DNA of 64,000 nt from Allorhizobium ampelinum S4 (GCF_000016285.1 NC_011989.1:1553001-1617000), one strand, 5' to 3'; shown: positions 47,133 to 57,378, counted from the first letter of the stretch. The notes: generated by a model from the letters alone, not told the origin. Numbers and translations: made by a program.

Positions 47133-48020
47133 ATGAACCTTGCATTTGCGGGAAGCGCGACGGAACGCACCGAGGCCGATGAGGCCGAAGACGCGCAGGA
47201 GAATGTTCGTCATCCCCTGTTTAGGGCCGCACCACAATCGGTATCCTTCAACAAGCTACGCAAGCGGTTGCTGCGCCAAGTGCGCCAGGCAATGGACGAT
47301 TTCGGCATGCTCAACGGCCAGAAGCGCTGGCTGATTGGGCTTTCCGGTGGCAAGGACAGCTATGGTCTGCTGGCGTTGCTGATGGATTTGAAATGGCGCG
47401 GCCTGCTGCCCGTCGAGCTGATCGCCTGCAATCTCGATCAGGGGCAACCGAATTTTCCCAAACATGTCCTGCCGGATTACCTGAAATCCATCGGCATGCC
47501 GCATCGCATCGAATATCGAGATACTTATTCCATCGTCAAGGAAAAGGTCCCGGCGGGCGGCACCTATTGTTCGCTCTGCTCGCGGCTGCGGCGCGGTAAT
47601 CTCTACCGCATCGCCCGCGAAGAAGGCTGTGATGCGCTGGTGCTCGGCCATCACCGCGAAGATATTCTTGAAACCTTCTTCATGAATTTTTTCCATGGTG
47701 GCCGGTTGGCGGCTATGCCGGCCAAGCTGTTGAACGATGAGGGCGATCTGTTCGTGCTGCGGCCATTGGCCTATGCGGCGGAAGACGACCTCGCCAAATT
47801 CGCTGCCGCCATGCAATTTCCAATCATTCCCTGCGATCTCTGCGGATCGCAAGATGGTTTACAGCGCAATGCCATGAAGGACATGCTGGCTGGAATCGAA
47901 GCCAAGATGCCAGGCCGCAAGGATGCGATGCTGAGGGCATTGTCGCATGTGAACCCCTCGCATCTGCTTGATCCGGCACTTTTTGACTTTTCCGGGCTGG
48001 TTGTCACGAAGCCGTCATAA
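47133..48020 (+). CDS. ttcA: tRNA 2-thiocytidine synthetase TtcA
   Basis: 295 residues. The PP-loop ATP pyrophosphatase motif [17 protein letters not shown] (about residue 68) and two CxxC pairs, [12 protein letters not shown] and [13 protein letters not shown], bind the [4Fe-4S] cluster. Adds sulfur to cytosine 32 of several tRNAs. The first 45 residues are a less conserved extension. Codirectional with the YdjC-like gene but about 96 bases apart. Confidence 0.95.
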   Translation: MNLAFAGSATERTEADEAEDAQENVRHPLFRAAPQSVSFNKLRKRLLRQVRQAMDDFGMLNGQKRWLIGLSGGKDSYGLLALLMDLKWRGLLPVELIACNLDQGQPNFPKHVLPDYLKSIGMPHRIEYRDTYSIVKEKVPAGGTYCSLCSRLRRGNLYRIAREEGCDALVLGHHREDILETFFMNFFHGGRLAAMPAKLLNDEGDLFVLRPLAYAAEDDLAKFAAAMQFPIIPCDLCGSQDGLQRNAMKDMLAGIEAKMPGRKDAMLRALSHVNPSHLLDPALFDFSGLVVTKPS

Positions 48021-48063
48021 GGCGGGCGCATCGAGTTTTTGACATTTCACCAGCCTCAAGAAA

Positions 48064-48900
48064 GTGCCTCCCGTGTTTCAAGATCGTGATATCGACGCCG
48101 TCCTGCAAATCGTCAAGGACGCCGCCGCCAGCCAGATCGTGCCTCGTTTTCGCCGTCTCGGTGTTTCCGATATTTCCGAAAAGAAATCCTCTATCGATCT
48201 CGTCACAGAGGCCGATCTTCTGTCGGAAAAGCAGATGACGGACGCTTTTCTGGCCCGCTGGCCCGGTGCCTTGATCGTCGGTGAGGAGGCATGCGAAACC
48301 AATCCAGGCGTGATCGACGCGTTGAGGGATGCGGAGCTGGCATTCGTCATCGATCCGGTCGACGGAACGTTCAATTTTCAGGCTGGCCTGCCTTTGCATG
48401 CCACCAATCTCGCCGTTGTGGTGCGCGGTGAGACTGTGGCGGGGATTATCCACGAATCGGTACTTGGCGATACGCTGGTGGCCTCCCGCGGTGCCGGTGC
48501 GCAGTTTTTGCGTGCCGATGGCGAGCGCGTTCCGGTCAAGGTGGCTGCCCCATGCGATCTCTCGGCCATGGTGGGAACGATTTCCATCAATGAATTGAAG
48601 GGTGAGGAAAAGCGCCGCATTGCCGGTAATCTCACCAAGACAAAGATGGCGTTTGCCTTCAATTGCTCTGCCTATGAATATTGGCTGGTTGCCACCGGTA
48701 AGGTCCATTTCATCGGCCATTACAAATTGATGCCCTGGGACCATCTGGCCGGTGTGCTGATCCATCAGGAAGCGGGCGGGGTGACTGCCCGGTTCGATGG
48801 CAGCCCCTATCTTCCCGGTGACACCACCGGTGGCATCCTGACGGCACCGGATCGCGACAGCTGGGAGATGATTCTACGCGAAGTGATCCAGGCGCGATAA
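48064..48900 (+). CDS. Inositol-monophosphatase family phosphatase, paralogue 1
   Basis: 278 residues from a GTG start. Mg2+-dependent phosphatase motifs: VGEEACETNPG (metal Glu), FVIDPVDGTFNFQAGLPLHA (Asp-Pro-x-Asp-Gly-Thr) and LMPWDHLAGVLIHQEAGG (Trp-Asp). The family includes inositol-1-phosphatase, histidinol-phosphatase (HisN) and PAP phosphatase; the particular substrate is not decidable. It is followed 27 bases later by a paralogue with the same layout, so the pair arose by tandem duplication. Confidence 0.92.
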   Translation: MPPVFQDRDIDAVLQIVKDAAASQIVPRFRRLGVSDISEKKSSIDLVTEADLLSEKQMTDAFLARWPGALIVGEEACETNPGVIDALRDAELAFVIDPVDGTFNFQAGLPLHATNLAVVVRGETVAGIIHESVLGDTLVASRGAGAQFLRADGERVPVKVAAPCDLSAMVGTISINELKGEEKRRIAGNLTKTKMAFAFNCSAYEYWLVATGKVHFIGHYKLMPWDHLAGVLIHQEAGGVTARFDGSPYLPGDTTGGILTAPDRDSWEMILREVIQAR

Positions 48901-48927
48901 GACTGACAAACTCTAAAAGGAACAGAC

Positions 48928-49749
48928 ATGGCCGATATCGACATTGCAGCCCTTGCCAATCTTCTGCAGGAAGCGGCAGTCACGGAAATCCTGCCGCGTT
49001 TTCGCAATCTGGGCGAGGGCGATGTGCGGATGAAAACCGAGGCCATCGATCTGGTCACCGAGGCCGATGAAGCAGCGGAGCGGTTGATCCACAGCTGTAT
49101 CAAGGAGTTGATGCCGGATGCTGTCTTCATTGGTGAGGAAGCGGTTGCCGCTGATCCGGCCCTGCTGAACAAGCTGGCGGATGCGGAGTTGGCCGTGGTA
49201 GTCGATCCCATCGACGGTACCTTTAATTTTGCGGCCGGCCTGCCGCTGTTCGGGGTTATGCTCAGCGTCGTACGTCAGGGCGAAACCGTTGCTGGCCTGA
49301 TTTACGACCCGATGGGCAACGACTGGGCAATCGTTGAAAAAGGCAGTGGCGCCTGGCTCTGCAAACCCGATGGCAACCAGGAAAAGATGGAGGTGCGCCC
49401 GGCACCCGATCTTGCCCAGATGATCGGCATTGCCAATGTCGGCTTCTTCGAACTGGAGGCGCGCCGCAAGCTGCTGGTCAATCTGGCTGAGGTGCGGCTG
49501 TTCACCAGCTATCGCTGTGCCGCCCACGAATACCGCATTCTCTGCCAGGGCCATATGCATTTTGCCATGTATAACAAGCTAATGCCCTGGGATCACCTGG
49601 CCGGCACGCTGATGGCCCAGGAGGCAGGCGCCTATGCCGCGAGGTTCGATGGCTCTGCCTACCTGCCGCACCACACCAACGGCGGCCTGCTGATTGCCCC
49701 AGACAAAGAAAGCTGGACCGAATTGCGGGAAAAGATTTTCAACGTTTAA
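48928..49749 (+). CDS. Inositol-monophosphatase family phosphatase, paralogue 2
   Basis: 273 residues with AAAGGAAC before the ATG. Motifs at the same positions as the neighbour: IGEEAVAADPA, VVVDPIDGTFNFAAGLPLFG and LMPWDHLAGTLMAQEAGA. By eye the two proteins share roughly half of their residues. Full catalytic sets are present in both, so neither copy appears dead. Divergence of the linker after the Asp-Pro motif suggests different substrates. Followed by a strong terminator. Confidence 0.92.
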   Translation: MADIDIAALANLLQEAAVTEILPRFRNLGEGDVRMKTEAIDLVTEADEAAERLIHSCIKELMPDAVFIGEEAVAADPALLNKLADAELAVVVDPIDGTFNFAAGLPLFGVMLSVVRQGETVAGLIYDPMGNDWAIVEKGSGAWLCKPDGNQEKMEVRPAPDLAQMIGIANVGFFELEARRKLLVNLAEVRLFTSYRCAAHEYRILCQGHMHFAMYNKLMPWDHLAGTLMAQEAGAYAARFDGSAYLPHHTNGGLLIAPDKESWTELREKIFNV

Positions 49750-49767
49750 AATCTCCGTTTACCCCAT

Positions 49768-49806
49768 AAAAAAAGCCACGGCAGGTGACCTGCCGTGGCT
49801 TTTTTG
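49768..49806. terminator. Strong bidirectional terminator
   Basis: GCCACGGCAGG and CCTGCCGTGGC, 11-base perfect stem, 3-base loop, flanked by A7 and T6, between convergent genes. Confidence 0.95.
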
Positions 49807-49822
49807 TTCGGATATCCAATTG

Positions 49823-51070
49823 TCAGACCTTTGGATTATGCGGCTGAAACAGCTTGCCTTTTTCGGCAATCAGCACGAAGACCAACCCTATCACACCCAG
49901 GAAGAAGTAGCCTGCGACCAGCGGGCGGGATGTTCCATCGAAGGCCTGACCGACTATGGCGCCAAGAACCGAGCCGCCGACGGTGGAAATGAAGCCGAGG
50001 ACCGAGGAGGCCGTTCCGGCGACATGGCCGAGCGGTTCGATGGCAAGCGTCTGGAAATTGCCGCCGATCCACCCAAACTGGAACATTGAGACGGCAAAGA
50101 ACGTCATGAACACCACGAAGGGCAATGGTGTTGGCCCGAAGGTTTCGGCCAGCAGCCAAAGGGCATTGATGGCGATGAATCCGAGAAGCGAGCCATGAGA
50201 CAGGCGCCGCATGCCAATCCGGCCCACCAGCTTCGAATTGACATAGGACGACAGCGCCATGAAAATCGCCACGGCAGCAAAGGCGAATGGAAACCAGACG
50301 CCCAGACCATAAATGCCCATGTAGATCTGTTGAGCAGAGTTAATGAAGCCGAACAGCGCCCCGAAGATGAAGGTGCTTGCCAGTGTGTAGAACAGGGCAA
50401 TGCGGTTGGTCAGGACGATCTTGAAGCCCTGGAGGATAACTTTCGGGGTGAATTCCCGTCGATTTTCGGGATCGAGTGTTTCCGGTAGCCGCATCTGCAT
50501 CCAGATGCTGGTGAGAATGCCGCCAACAGCAATGAACAGGAAGATCAGGTGCCAGTTGCCGAAGAACATGATGATCTGACCGGTTCCGGGGGCGACGACC
50601 GGGATAATCATGAAAACCATCATGATCAGCGACATCACCTCCGCCATCTGGCGTCCGCCGTAGACATCGCGCACGATGGAAATGGTGATCACCCGGGTTC
50701 CAGCGGAGCCGGCACCCTGGATGAAGCGCAGGATCAGCAATCCGGCGAAGCTTGGCACAATGGTGATGGCCAGTGCTGCCAGAACATAGACGATGAGACC
50801 GATCAACATCGGCGTGCGCCGCCCGAAACGATCCGACAGCGGGCCATAGATCAATTGCGCGCAGCCAAACCCGATCAGGTATGACGTCACGACATATTGC
50901 CGGTGATTTTCATTGACGACATTGAGGGCTTCGCCGATCTGCTGCAAGGCAGGAAGCATGATGTCGATCGCCAGCGCGTTCATTGCCATCAATGCGGCGC
51001 AGAGAAAGACGAATTCCAGCTTGCTCATGCCTTGCAAGGCAGCTGGAGCGGAACGAATGGGAGCTGTCAT
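49823..51070 (-). CDS. Bcr/CflA-type MFS multidrug efflux transporter
   Basis: 415 residues, 12 predicted helices. N-terminal helix motif DIMLPALQQIGEALNV and the MFS motif A in YGPLSDRFGRRTPMLIGL; RFIQGAGSAGTRVITISIVR (motif C/Drug resistance region) is typical of Bcr/CflA. It exports drugs such as bicyclomycin or sulfonamides in relatives. Single gene, convergent with the phosphatase pair. Confidence 0.9.
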   Translation of the reverse strand: MTAPIRSAPAALQGMSKLEFVFLCAALMAMNALAIDIMLPALQQIGEALNVVNENHRQYVVTSYLIGFGCAQLIYGPLSDRFGRRTPMLIGLIVYVLAALAITIVPSFAGLLILRFIQGAGSAGTRVITISIVRDVYGGRQMAEVMSLIMMVFMIIPVVAPGTGQIIMFFGNWHLIFLFIAVGGILTSIWMQMRLPETLDPENRREFTPKVILQGFKIVLTNRIALFYTLASTFIFGALFGFINSAQQIYMGIYGLGVWFPFAFAAVAIFMALSSYVNSKLVGRIGMRRLSHGSLLGFIAINALWLLAETFGPTPLPFVVFMTFFAVSMFQFGWIGGNFQTLAIEPLGHVAGTASSVLGFISTVGGSVLGAIVGQAFDGTSRPLVAGYFFLGVIGLVFVLIAEKGKLFQPHNPKV

Positions 51071-51249
51071 GGGAAAACATGTCCTGGAAAATCAAAAGGC
51101 GTCGCAAGGCGCGACGCCCTTATCAGATACTGCATTAATCCCTCAATCGGAATCGATTATGAGAGCCGTGCTGTCGATAGGCTTGTAGCTGACCGCTGTG
51201 TGCGTCAAATTTGCCGCACCGCAATATGCGCAAAGGGGTCGATGGGGAC

Positions 51250-51272
51250 AAGCCCGGAATACCACCGGGCTT
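51250..51272 (-). terminator. Weak terminator-like hairpin after grxD
   Basis: AAGCCCGG and CCGGGCTT with a 7-base loop, 13 bases after the grxD stop; no clear T-tract. Confidence 0.4.
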
Positions 51273-51285
51273 TATCCAGTTCGCG

Positions 51286-51621
51286 TCAGGCGGCGCCGCG
51301 AACGGCAATGCCCTTTTCCTCGAGGTGAGACTGCAACTCACCGGCCTGGAACATTTCCCGGACGATATCGCATCCGCCGATGAATTCGCCCTTCACATAA
51401 AGCTGCGGAATGGTCGGCCAGTTGGAATAGGTCTTGATGCCTTCGCGAATTTCCTGGTCGGCGAGCACATTGATGCCCTTGTAGTCGATGCCGAGATAAT
51501 CGAGCATCTGTACGACCTGGCCCGAAAATCCGCATTGCGGAAACTGGGGCGTGCCCTTCATGAAAAGCACGACATCATTGCTTTTTACAGCATTATCAAT
51601 GAATTCGTTTACACCGCTCAT
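51286..51621 (-). CDS. grxD: Monothiol glutaredoxin (CGFS type)
   Basis: 111 residues. The active site is CGFS in [14 protein letters not shown], and it has the glutathione-binding [18 protein letters not shown] motif. CGFS glutaredoxins carry and deliver [2Fe-2S] clusters and pair with BolA proteins. bolA lies upstream in the same direction, separated only by one small gene, so this is the classic Grx4-BolA module. Confidence 0.97.
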   Translation of the reverse strand: MSGVNEFIDNAVKSNDVVLFMKGTPQFPQCGFSGQVVQMLDYLGIDYKGINVLADQEIREGIKTYSNWPTIPQLYVKGEFIGGCDIVREMFQAGELQSHLEEKGIAVRGAA

Positions 51622-51722
51622 GGATTTATCCTTTCACATGCGGGTCAAGGCCGCAGTATTCCATTGCCTATATAGGCGCATTTTGCCGAAATTTCAAAAG
51701 TCAAAACGGAAACAGACAGTCA

Positions 51723-51923
51723 TCAGCCCCGGTTGCGGGTCACGCGCCGGGCCTGACGGGCAGCCTTGTTGCGGTTATTTGCCCGCGTCGGCTCGACCTT
51801 CTTGTCGGCAGCAGGCGCATTCAAGCGTTGCAGCTTGGCCTGTTTGTATTTCTTTCGGTCGGACATTTCAGCTTTCACCGATTTGATCAGTGAGGAGAAA
51901 AACGAGGTAATCGGGTTGCTCAT
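51723..51923 (-). CDS. Small basic protein between grxD and bolA
   Basis: 66 residues, strongly basic (many Lys/Arg in KKYKQAKLQRLNAP and NKAARQARRVTRNRG), no membrane segment, pI likely above 11. It begins SNPITSFFSSLIKSVKAEMS, an amphipathic helix. The start is 15 bases after the bolA stop, so it could be coupled to bolA. No clear ribosome site is seen. The product might bind nucleic acid, but I know of no named family. Confidence 0.55.
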   Translation of the reverse strand: MSNPITSFFSSLIKSVKAEMSDRKKYKQAKLQRLNAPAADKKVEPTRANNRNKAARQARRVTRNRG

Positions 51924-51938
51924 GATGATGTGATACCG

Positions 51939-52175
51939 TCAGGCTTCGGGGATGGAGGTTTGCAGGGCGAGCGCATGCAGCACCCCGCCCATATTGCCTT
52001 TCAGGGCATCGTAGACCATCTGGTGCTGCTGTACGCGCGACTTGCCGCGAAAGGCTTCGGCAACGACTTCAGCGGCATAGTGATCGCCATCGCCCGCCAG
52101 ATCGCGGATGACGACCTTGGCGCCGGGAATACCCGCTTTGATCATGTCTTCGATATCGCCGGGCTTCATAGCCAT
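51939..52175 (-). CDS. bolA: BolA family protein
   Basis: 78 residues. The BolA class II-like fold: MIKAGIPGAKVVIRDLAGDG, then HYAAEVVAEAFRGKSRVQQH and QMVYDALKGNMGGVLHALAL. The His in SRVQQHQ is the invariant cluster ligand. It works with the CGFS glutaredoxin to control iron handling in related bacteria. The stop lies between the purL stop region and the small basic gene; the order purL-bolA-(small)-grxD is operon-like. Confidence 0.95.
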   Translation of the reverse strand: MAMKPGDIEDMIKAGIPGAKVVIRDLAGDGDHYAAEVVAEAFRGKSRVQQHQMVYDALKGNMGGVLHALALQTSIPEA

Positions 52176-52213
52176 GGTTCTGCTCCCATTCTGATCTTTT
52201 TGCGCGCCTGGTT

Positions 52214-54451
52214 TTACTGCGCGGCGGCCAGGGTTTCAGCCTTGCCATCCATGAAATTAGGGAACCACGATTCATGCGTGTTGCGCAATTCCTCTACAGC
52301 GATTGTACACACACCGTCGATGACAAGTGCATCGCCGCCCACCTTGCCAAGACGGCGGAACGGTACGCCAGCGCCTTCGGCATTGGCGCAGATGAAATTG
52401 GCGAGGTCAGCTGGAACCGTCACGACATAGCGAGCCTGGTCTTCGCCAAACAGCAGGGCATGGGCTGGACCGCGGCTTTCCGACAAGTCGATGGTAAGGC
52501 CCTTGGCCGAGGCCATCGCCATCTCGGCCAGAGCAATCCCGAGGCCACCGGAGGAAATGTCATGGCAGGCGGTTACCTGACCATTGCGGATCGCCGAGCG
52601 GATGAAATCGCCATTGCGGCGCTCGGCATGCAGGTCCACTTCGGGCGCTGGGCCATCGGTGCGGCCAAGAAGGTCACGCAGATAGATCGAGCTGCCGAGA
52701 TGCGTGCCATCGGTGCCGATCAGCAGGACATGATCGCCGTCCTGGGCGCCACCAATTTTCGCCATCCGGCTCCAATCGGGCAGCAGGCCAACACCAGCAA
52801 TGGTCGGGGTCGGCAGGATCGCGACGCCATTGGTTTCGTTATACAGCGAGACATTGCCCGAGACGATCGGGAAATCCAGTGCCCGGCAGGCTTCGCCGAT
52901 GCCCTTGATGGCTTCCACCAACTGGCCCATGATCTCCGGCTTTTCCGGATTGCCGAAATTGAGGTTGTCGGTGGCGGCGAGCGGCTCGGCCCCGGTCGCT
53001 GTAATGTTGCGCCAGCATTCGGCCACGGCCTGCTTACCGCCTTCAAACGGATCGGCTTCGACATAACGCGGCGTGACATCCGAGGAGAAGGCCAGTGCCT
53101 TGGTCGGATGATTTTCTACCCGCACTACGCCCGCGTCACCGCCGGGAAGCTGAAGCGAATTTCCCTGGATCAGCGTGTCATATTGTTCATAGACCCAGCG
53201 GCGGCTGGACTGGTTGGCCGAACCGACCAGCGACAGAATAGCGGCGCGGTAATCGGCTGGCTCGTCCACCAGATTGGCGGGCAGGGGGCCGCGCTTGTCT
53301 GACTCGCGCCATGGGCGGTCATATTCGGGTGCCTGATCGCCGAGATCCTTGATTGGCAGATTGGCGACTTCCTCGCCTTGATGCAGGATGCGGAAGCGCA
53401 GGTCATCGGTGGTTTTGCCGACAATGGCAAAGTCTAGGCCCCATTTGACGAAGATCGCCTTGGCGACCTCTTCCTTGGATGGCTCCAGCACCATCAGCAT
53501 GCGCTCCTGGCTTTCCGAGAGCATCATTTCATAGGCGGTCATATTTTCTTCGCGCACCGGCACGGTGTCGAGGTCAAGCTCGATGCCGAGATCGCCCTTG
53601 GCACCCATTTCCACCGCCGAACAGGTGAGACCTGCGGCACCCATGTCCTGAATGGCGATGACCGCACCGGTCTTCATCAGTTCAAGGCAGGCTTCCAGCA
53701 GGCATTTTTCGGTGAAGGGGTCGCCGACCTGTACGGTCGGGCGTTTTTCCTCGATGGATTCGTCGAATTCCGCTGATGCCATGGTCGCGCCACCGACGCC
53801 ATCGCGGCCAGTCTTGGCTCCGAGATAGACGACCGGCAGGCCAACGCCCTTGGCCTCGGACAGGAAGATCGCATCCGACTTTGCAAGGCCGGCGGCAAAG
53901 GCGTTGACCAGGATATTGCCGTTATAGCGCTCGTCGAATTCCACTTCGCCGCCCACGGTGGGAACGCCAAAGGCATTGCCATAGCCGCCAACGCCAGCCA
54001 CGACGCCGGAGACGAGATGCCGTGTCTTCGGATGATCCGGTGCGCCGAAGCGCAGCGCGTTCATGGCGGCAATCGGACGCGCGCCCATGGTGAAAACGTC
54101 GCGCAGAATGCCGCCGACGCCGGTCGCAGCACCTTGATAAGGTTCGATATAAGAAGGATGGTTGTGGCTTTCCATCTTGAAGACCACGCAATCGCCGTCA
54201 TCGATATCGACCACGCCTGCATTTTCGCCGGGGCCTTGAATGACGCGAGCGCCCGTGGTGGGCAGGGTGCGCAGCCAGCGCTTGGAAGATTTGTAGGAAC
54301 AATGCTCGTTCCACATGGCCGAGAAAATACCAAGCTCGGTAAATGTCGGCTCCCGTCCGATCAATTGCAGAATCCGGTCATATTCCTCCGGCTTCAGGCC
54401 ATGGGAGGCTACCAGTTCCGGGGTGATCGGGATGGAATTCGGGATCGTCAT
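52214..54451 (-). CDS. purL: FGAM synthase catalytic subunit PurL
   Basis: 745 residues from the ATG at 54451; the small type of PurL (about 720-760 residues) that needs PurQ and PurS, as encoded here at 23.1-24.2 kb. Segments: [73 protein letters not shown] and [12 protein letters not shown]. Amide transfer step of purine synthesis. The head of a purL-bolA-grxD group. Confidence 0.97.
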   Translation of the reverse strand: MTIPNSIPITPELVASHGLKPEEYDRILQLIGREPTFTELGIFSAMWNEHCSYKSSKRWLRTLPTTGARVIQGPGENAGVVDIDDGDCVVFKMESHNHPSYIEPYQGAATGVGGILRDVFTMGARPIAAMNALRFGAPDHPKTRHLVSGVVAGVGGYGNAFGVPTVGGEVEFDERYNGNILVNAFAAGLAKSDAIFLSEAKGVGLPVVYLGAKTGRDGVGGATMASAEFDESIEEKRPTVQVGDPFTEKCLLEACLELMKTGAVIAIQDMGAAGLTCSAVEMGAKGDLGIELDLDTVPVREENMTAYEMMLSESQERMLMVLEPSKEEVAKAIFVKWGLDFAIVGKTTDDLRFRILHQGEEVANLPIKDLGDQAPEYDRPWRESDKRGPLPANLVDEPADYRAAILSLVGSANQSSRRWVYEQYDTLIQGNSLQLPGGDAGVVRVENHPTKALAFSSDVTPRYVEADPFEGGKQAVAECWRNITATGAEPLAATDNLNFGNPEKPEIMGQLVEAIKGIGEACRALDFPIVSGNVSLYNETNGVAILPTPTIAGVGLLPDWSRMAKIGGAQDGDHVLLIGTDGTHLGSSIYLRDLLGRTDGPAPEVDLHAERRNGDFIRSAIRNGQVTACHDISSGGLGIALAEMAMASAKGLTIDLSESRGPAHALLFGEDQARYVVTVPADLANFICANAEGAGVPFRRLGKVGGDALVIDGVCTIAVEELRNTHESWFPNFMDGKAETLAAAQ

Positions 54452-54798
54452 GGCTCTCTCTTGCACTGGGAGTGAGAATTTTGCCGCCCTTTTATAACAG
54501 GCAATTCATTCGCGCGACTGGAAAATGTGGCTGCTGCGGGTAAAATGCGGCCTTTCCAAGGTTTGCGTGTCGATGGCTTATCCGTGGCCGGATCTGCGCA
54601 AATTCCAGGGCTGGTGAAAGCGCGGTTTATGGCATCTCAGACAATCTGTTTGGGGATAGACCATTTCTTTTCACATTTTCGCCCCGGCCTGCGGTAAACT
54701 TATGCGCGATGTAAGCGAGGCAGATGAGCCTGTGTTACAGCCATGCGAAACGTCTGCCCGCTTTGCCGGGCCGGTTGGAATTCTAGACAGGTGCCTTT
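54452..54798. other. Divergent promoter region of purL and the J-domain gene
   Basis: 347 bases. No gene, repeat or strong hairpin was seen. Confidence 0.5.
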
Positions 54799-55410
54799 GT
54801 GATCGATCCTTATGTCATGCTGGGTTTGGAGCGCGATGCCGATGAGGCGGCGGTCAAGGCGGCGTATCGCAAGAAGGCCAAGAGCGCCCATCCAGATGCC
54901 GGCGGCGACCCGGATGAATTTGGCAGGATCACTACGTCCTATGATCTCTTGAAGGATCCGGTTCGCCGTAAGGTCTATGATGATACCGGCTATGATCCGC
55001 AATTGGCCGATGTTGCCGACCTGAAGGGCTTGATGGTGCTGGAATCGCTGATTAACGACATGATTCTTGACGAGCGCGAGCCCGGCAGTTTCGATCCGGT
55101 CGCGGGCCTGCGCCGCAAGTTGACGGACGATATCCTCAAAGCCCGGTTTCATATTCTGGAACTGGAGCGTCACCGCACCCGTATCCGCAAGCATGTGGAT
55201 CGTATTGGCCGGCGACCTGAAACCGATGTGCTCGGCTCGATGTTGCGCGCCCGCACCCAGTCGATTGCCGAAGCGATCAAGAATGCCGAAACCCAGATCG
55301 ACGCCATCGAGCGCGCCTATTCGATGCTAGAGGGCTATTCCTACGAGCTGGAACCACTGGTGGAGACGCTGTCCGATCCTGTTCCGGATCTGCCGAAGGC
55401 GGCCGAATAG
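54799..55410 (+). CDS. J-domain (DnaJ-like) protein
   Basis: 203 residues from a GTG start. The N-terminal J-domain is complete: DPYVMLGLERDADEAAVKAA, AYRKKAKSAHPDAGGDPDEF (with the essential His-Pro-Asp) and LLKDPVRRKVYDDTGYDPQ. The remaining 130 residues are helical and coiled-coil-like with no zinc or substrate-binding domain. It is a type III co-chaperone for a DnaK protein; partner unknown. Confidence 0.92.
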   Translation: MIDPYVMLGLERDADEAAVKAAYRKKAKSAHPDAGGDPDEFGRITTSYDLLKDPVRRKVYDDTGYDPQLADVADLKGLMVLESLINDMILDEREPGSFDPVAGLRRKLTDDILKARFHILELERHRTRIRKHVDRIGRRPETDVLGSMLRARTQSIAEAIKNAETQIDAIERAYSMLEGYSYELEPLVETLSDPVPDLPKAAE

Positions 55411-55547
55411 CATCGGCCCGAAAAGTGTGGAGCGGTTTTCGGATAAGCCGATGCTTGGAAGAAGCCATCGGCCCGAAAAGTGTGGAGCGGTTTTCGGATA
55501 AGCCGATGCTTGGAAGAAGCCATCGGCCCTAAAAGTGTGAAGCGGCT
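55411..55547. repeat. Tandem 55-bp repeat (2.5 copies) of a palindromic element
   Basis: Copies start at 55411, 55466 and 55521, each beginning CATCGGCCCG or CATCGGCCCT then AAAAGTGTG. Copies 1 and 2 are identical over the full 55 bases; the third diverges and stops after AGCGGCTT. Each unit contains CATCGG and CCGATG arms. It starts directly after the J-domain gene stop. Confidence 0.92.
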
Positions 55548-56220
55548 TATCGCGCGCACCATCATTCAAAAAAATAATCCAAACAGAAAAGCGTTGCGGT
55601 TGTCTGTTGGTTCGTGTCGATTCGCCCTGGCTTGGCTGCCTCAAAAAAAGACATTCAATTTCCATTGGAATAAAAATGGATCATTTTGGAGCGTAGCTTA
55701 TTTGGTTCGTTAACGCGCCCTTAAGTCCTGTCGACAGAAGCCGATAAGGATACGTCGGGTCCGATTAGCTTATTCAATGGACTTCAATTCATCGCTTTCC
55801 CGTTGAAAAATATTGTCTTTTTCAAGGATTAATTTCGAATTACCGAGCTTTTGGCCGAGAGTCTGCTGGCTGGTATTTAAATATGACGGTCGTGAAAACG
55901 AATTTTGTCGTGAGGCGCCATTGCGGCACAGTTTCAATTTTCGTAATTTGCGACGTCAGGATAATTTTTTCTGCGGCGTGGAACCAATTGAGATGGCGAA
56001 CATTTCTGTTGCGGTTTTAAACGGTTCAACGGCGTGGCAATCCGATGGGCGCGTATTTTTAACCCGGATGCGCGGCAGACGGATTTCGATCTGGATCTAT
56101 TTTAAGCTGGCAATCATGCGGGTAAAAAATTTGTTGAAGGCGTGGGCCTTTGGCGAGAGGCGGTCAAGGGAATGTCGGGTGGCTGGGAATCATCGGCGTT
56201 TTTTTCACGGAGATCGTATT
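55548..56220. other. Intergenic region before the XRE gene
   Basis: About 670 bases, locally AT-rich, with no credible gene. An open frame from 55813 runs into the XRE gene but has no start signal and its product looks random. Confidence 0.5.
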
Positions 56221-56625
56221 ATGGGGCTTTACGATATTAACCGGCTACTGAATGTGAATGACGATACCTTGGGCGGGCGACTTGCAACTGCGCGGGATTG
56301 TGCAGGCATGGATCTCGCCGATTTGGCCTCGATTGCGGGCGTGCCGGTTGCGAAATTGCGCTCATGGGAGGCGGATCGCAGTGAAGCCGATGCCAGAAGT
56401 CTTGGATTGGTTGCCGATAGTCTTGGCGTTTGCCGCCAATGGCTGATGACAGGCAACGGGCGCGGTCCAGACGAAGAGGACAATGGCGGCGAGGCCGAGG
56501 ACGACATGCTTTTGGTCATGCGCCGCGAGCTTGATCGTTTGACCCATATGTATCAGGAAACCGGCAGCATGATCGAAATCCTGCACCGCAGGATTGGCGA
56601 TTTGGAGCAGCGGTCCAGCCGATAA
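56221..56625 (+). CDS. XRE-type helix-turn-helix protein
   Basis: 134 residues from the ATG at 56221, with GGAG 8 bases before it. The DNA-binding domain (about 17-75) reads LGGRLATARDCAGMDLADLA and SIAGVPVAKLRSWEADRSEA. The C-terminus is acidic then a short coiled coil (about 95-130) likely for dimerisation. The target is unknown. It is an independent gene before lipB, not tied to the prophage 6 kb away. Confidence 0.85.
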   Translation: MGLYDINRLLNVNDDTLGGRLATARDCAGMDLADLASIAGVPVAKLRSWEADRSEADARSLGLVADSLGVCRQWLMTGNGRGPDEEDNGGEAEDDMLLVMRRELDRLTHMYQETGSMIEILHRRIGDLEQRSSR

Positions 56626-56646
56626 TGGGTGCCTTTCAGGCGCCAA

Positions 56647-57378
56647 TTACCGTGGCTTTATATGCTGGTCGGCCACTGTCGGGCCGAACACCGTTTCAAA
56701 TGCCTCTTTGAGATGAATATCCACATCGTTCATCGTCACAGGCAGACCGAGATCGACAAGGCTGGTGACGCCATAGGCAGAGATGCCACAGGGTACGATG
56801 CCGCTGAAATGAGACAGGTCTGGCTCGACATTTAAAGACAGGCCGTGAAAACTGACCCAGCGGCGCAGACGAATGCCAAGCGCGGCGATCTTGTCTTCAG
56901 TAACGCTACCGTCCGGTAGAGGTGCCTTATCTGGCCGGCGAACCCAGACCCCGACCCGATCTTCTCGCTGCTCGCCGCGAATATTCATCATATCCAGTGT
57001 TTTGATAATAACGTCTTCCAGGGCGGCGACATAGGCTCGTACGTCCTGGCGGCGCCGCTTCAAATCCAGCATGACATAGACGACACGCTGGCCCGGTCCG
57101 TGATAGGTATATTCACCACCACGTCCGGTGGCAAAAACCGGAAAGCGCTGCGTGTCGATCAAATCCTTCGGATCGGCACTGGTGCCTGCCGTGTAGATCG
57201 GCGGATGTTCCAGCAGCCAGATCAGCTCGTCGGTGGTGCCATCGGCAATAGCTGCCACTTCCTCCTCCATCACGCGCAACGCATCCTCATAGCCAACAAG
57301 TCCGTCGCTGACCCGCCACCGGATCGGCGCATTGCCAGGGCTGGCAAGCATGGACTTATCGAGATCGGAACGAAGCAT
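56647..57378 (-). CDS. lipB: Octanoyltransferase (lipoate synthesis)
   Basis: Transfers octanoate from ACP to lipoyl domains. 243 residues. [20 protein letters not shown] is the signature, with Lys/Cys of the active site in [18 protein letters not shown] (aligned with the catalytic Lys region) and the catalytic Cys in [15 protein letters not shown]. The Lys of the usual K-I-A-A-L-G motif is present (DKIAALGIR). Gene begins with ATG at 57378. Confidence 0.96.
   Translation of the reverse strand: MLRSDLDKSMLASPGNAPIRWRVSDGLVGYEDALRVMEEEVAAIADGTTDELIWLLEHPPIYTAGTSADPKDLIDTQRFPVFATGRGGEYTYHGPGQRVVYVMLDLKRRRQDVRAYVAALEDVIIKTLDMMNIRGEQREDRVGVWVRRPDKAPLPDGSVTEDKIAALGIRLRRWVSFHGLSLNVEPDLSHFSGIVPCGISAYGVTSLVDLGLPVTMNDVDIHLKEAFETVFGPTVADQHIKPR

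Noticed and set aside
55411..55547. Possible CRISPR array
   Set aside because: The units are head-to-tail copies of one 55-bp sequence without variable spacers, and no cas gene is present.
55813..56220. 136-residue N-terminal extension of the XRE protein
   Set aside because: The internal ATG at 56221 has a good ribosome site; the upstream part is AT-rich and has no protein-like pattern.
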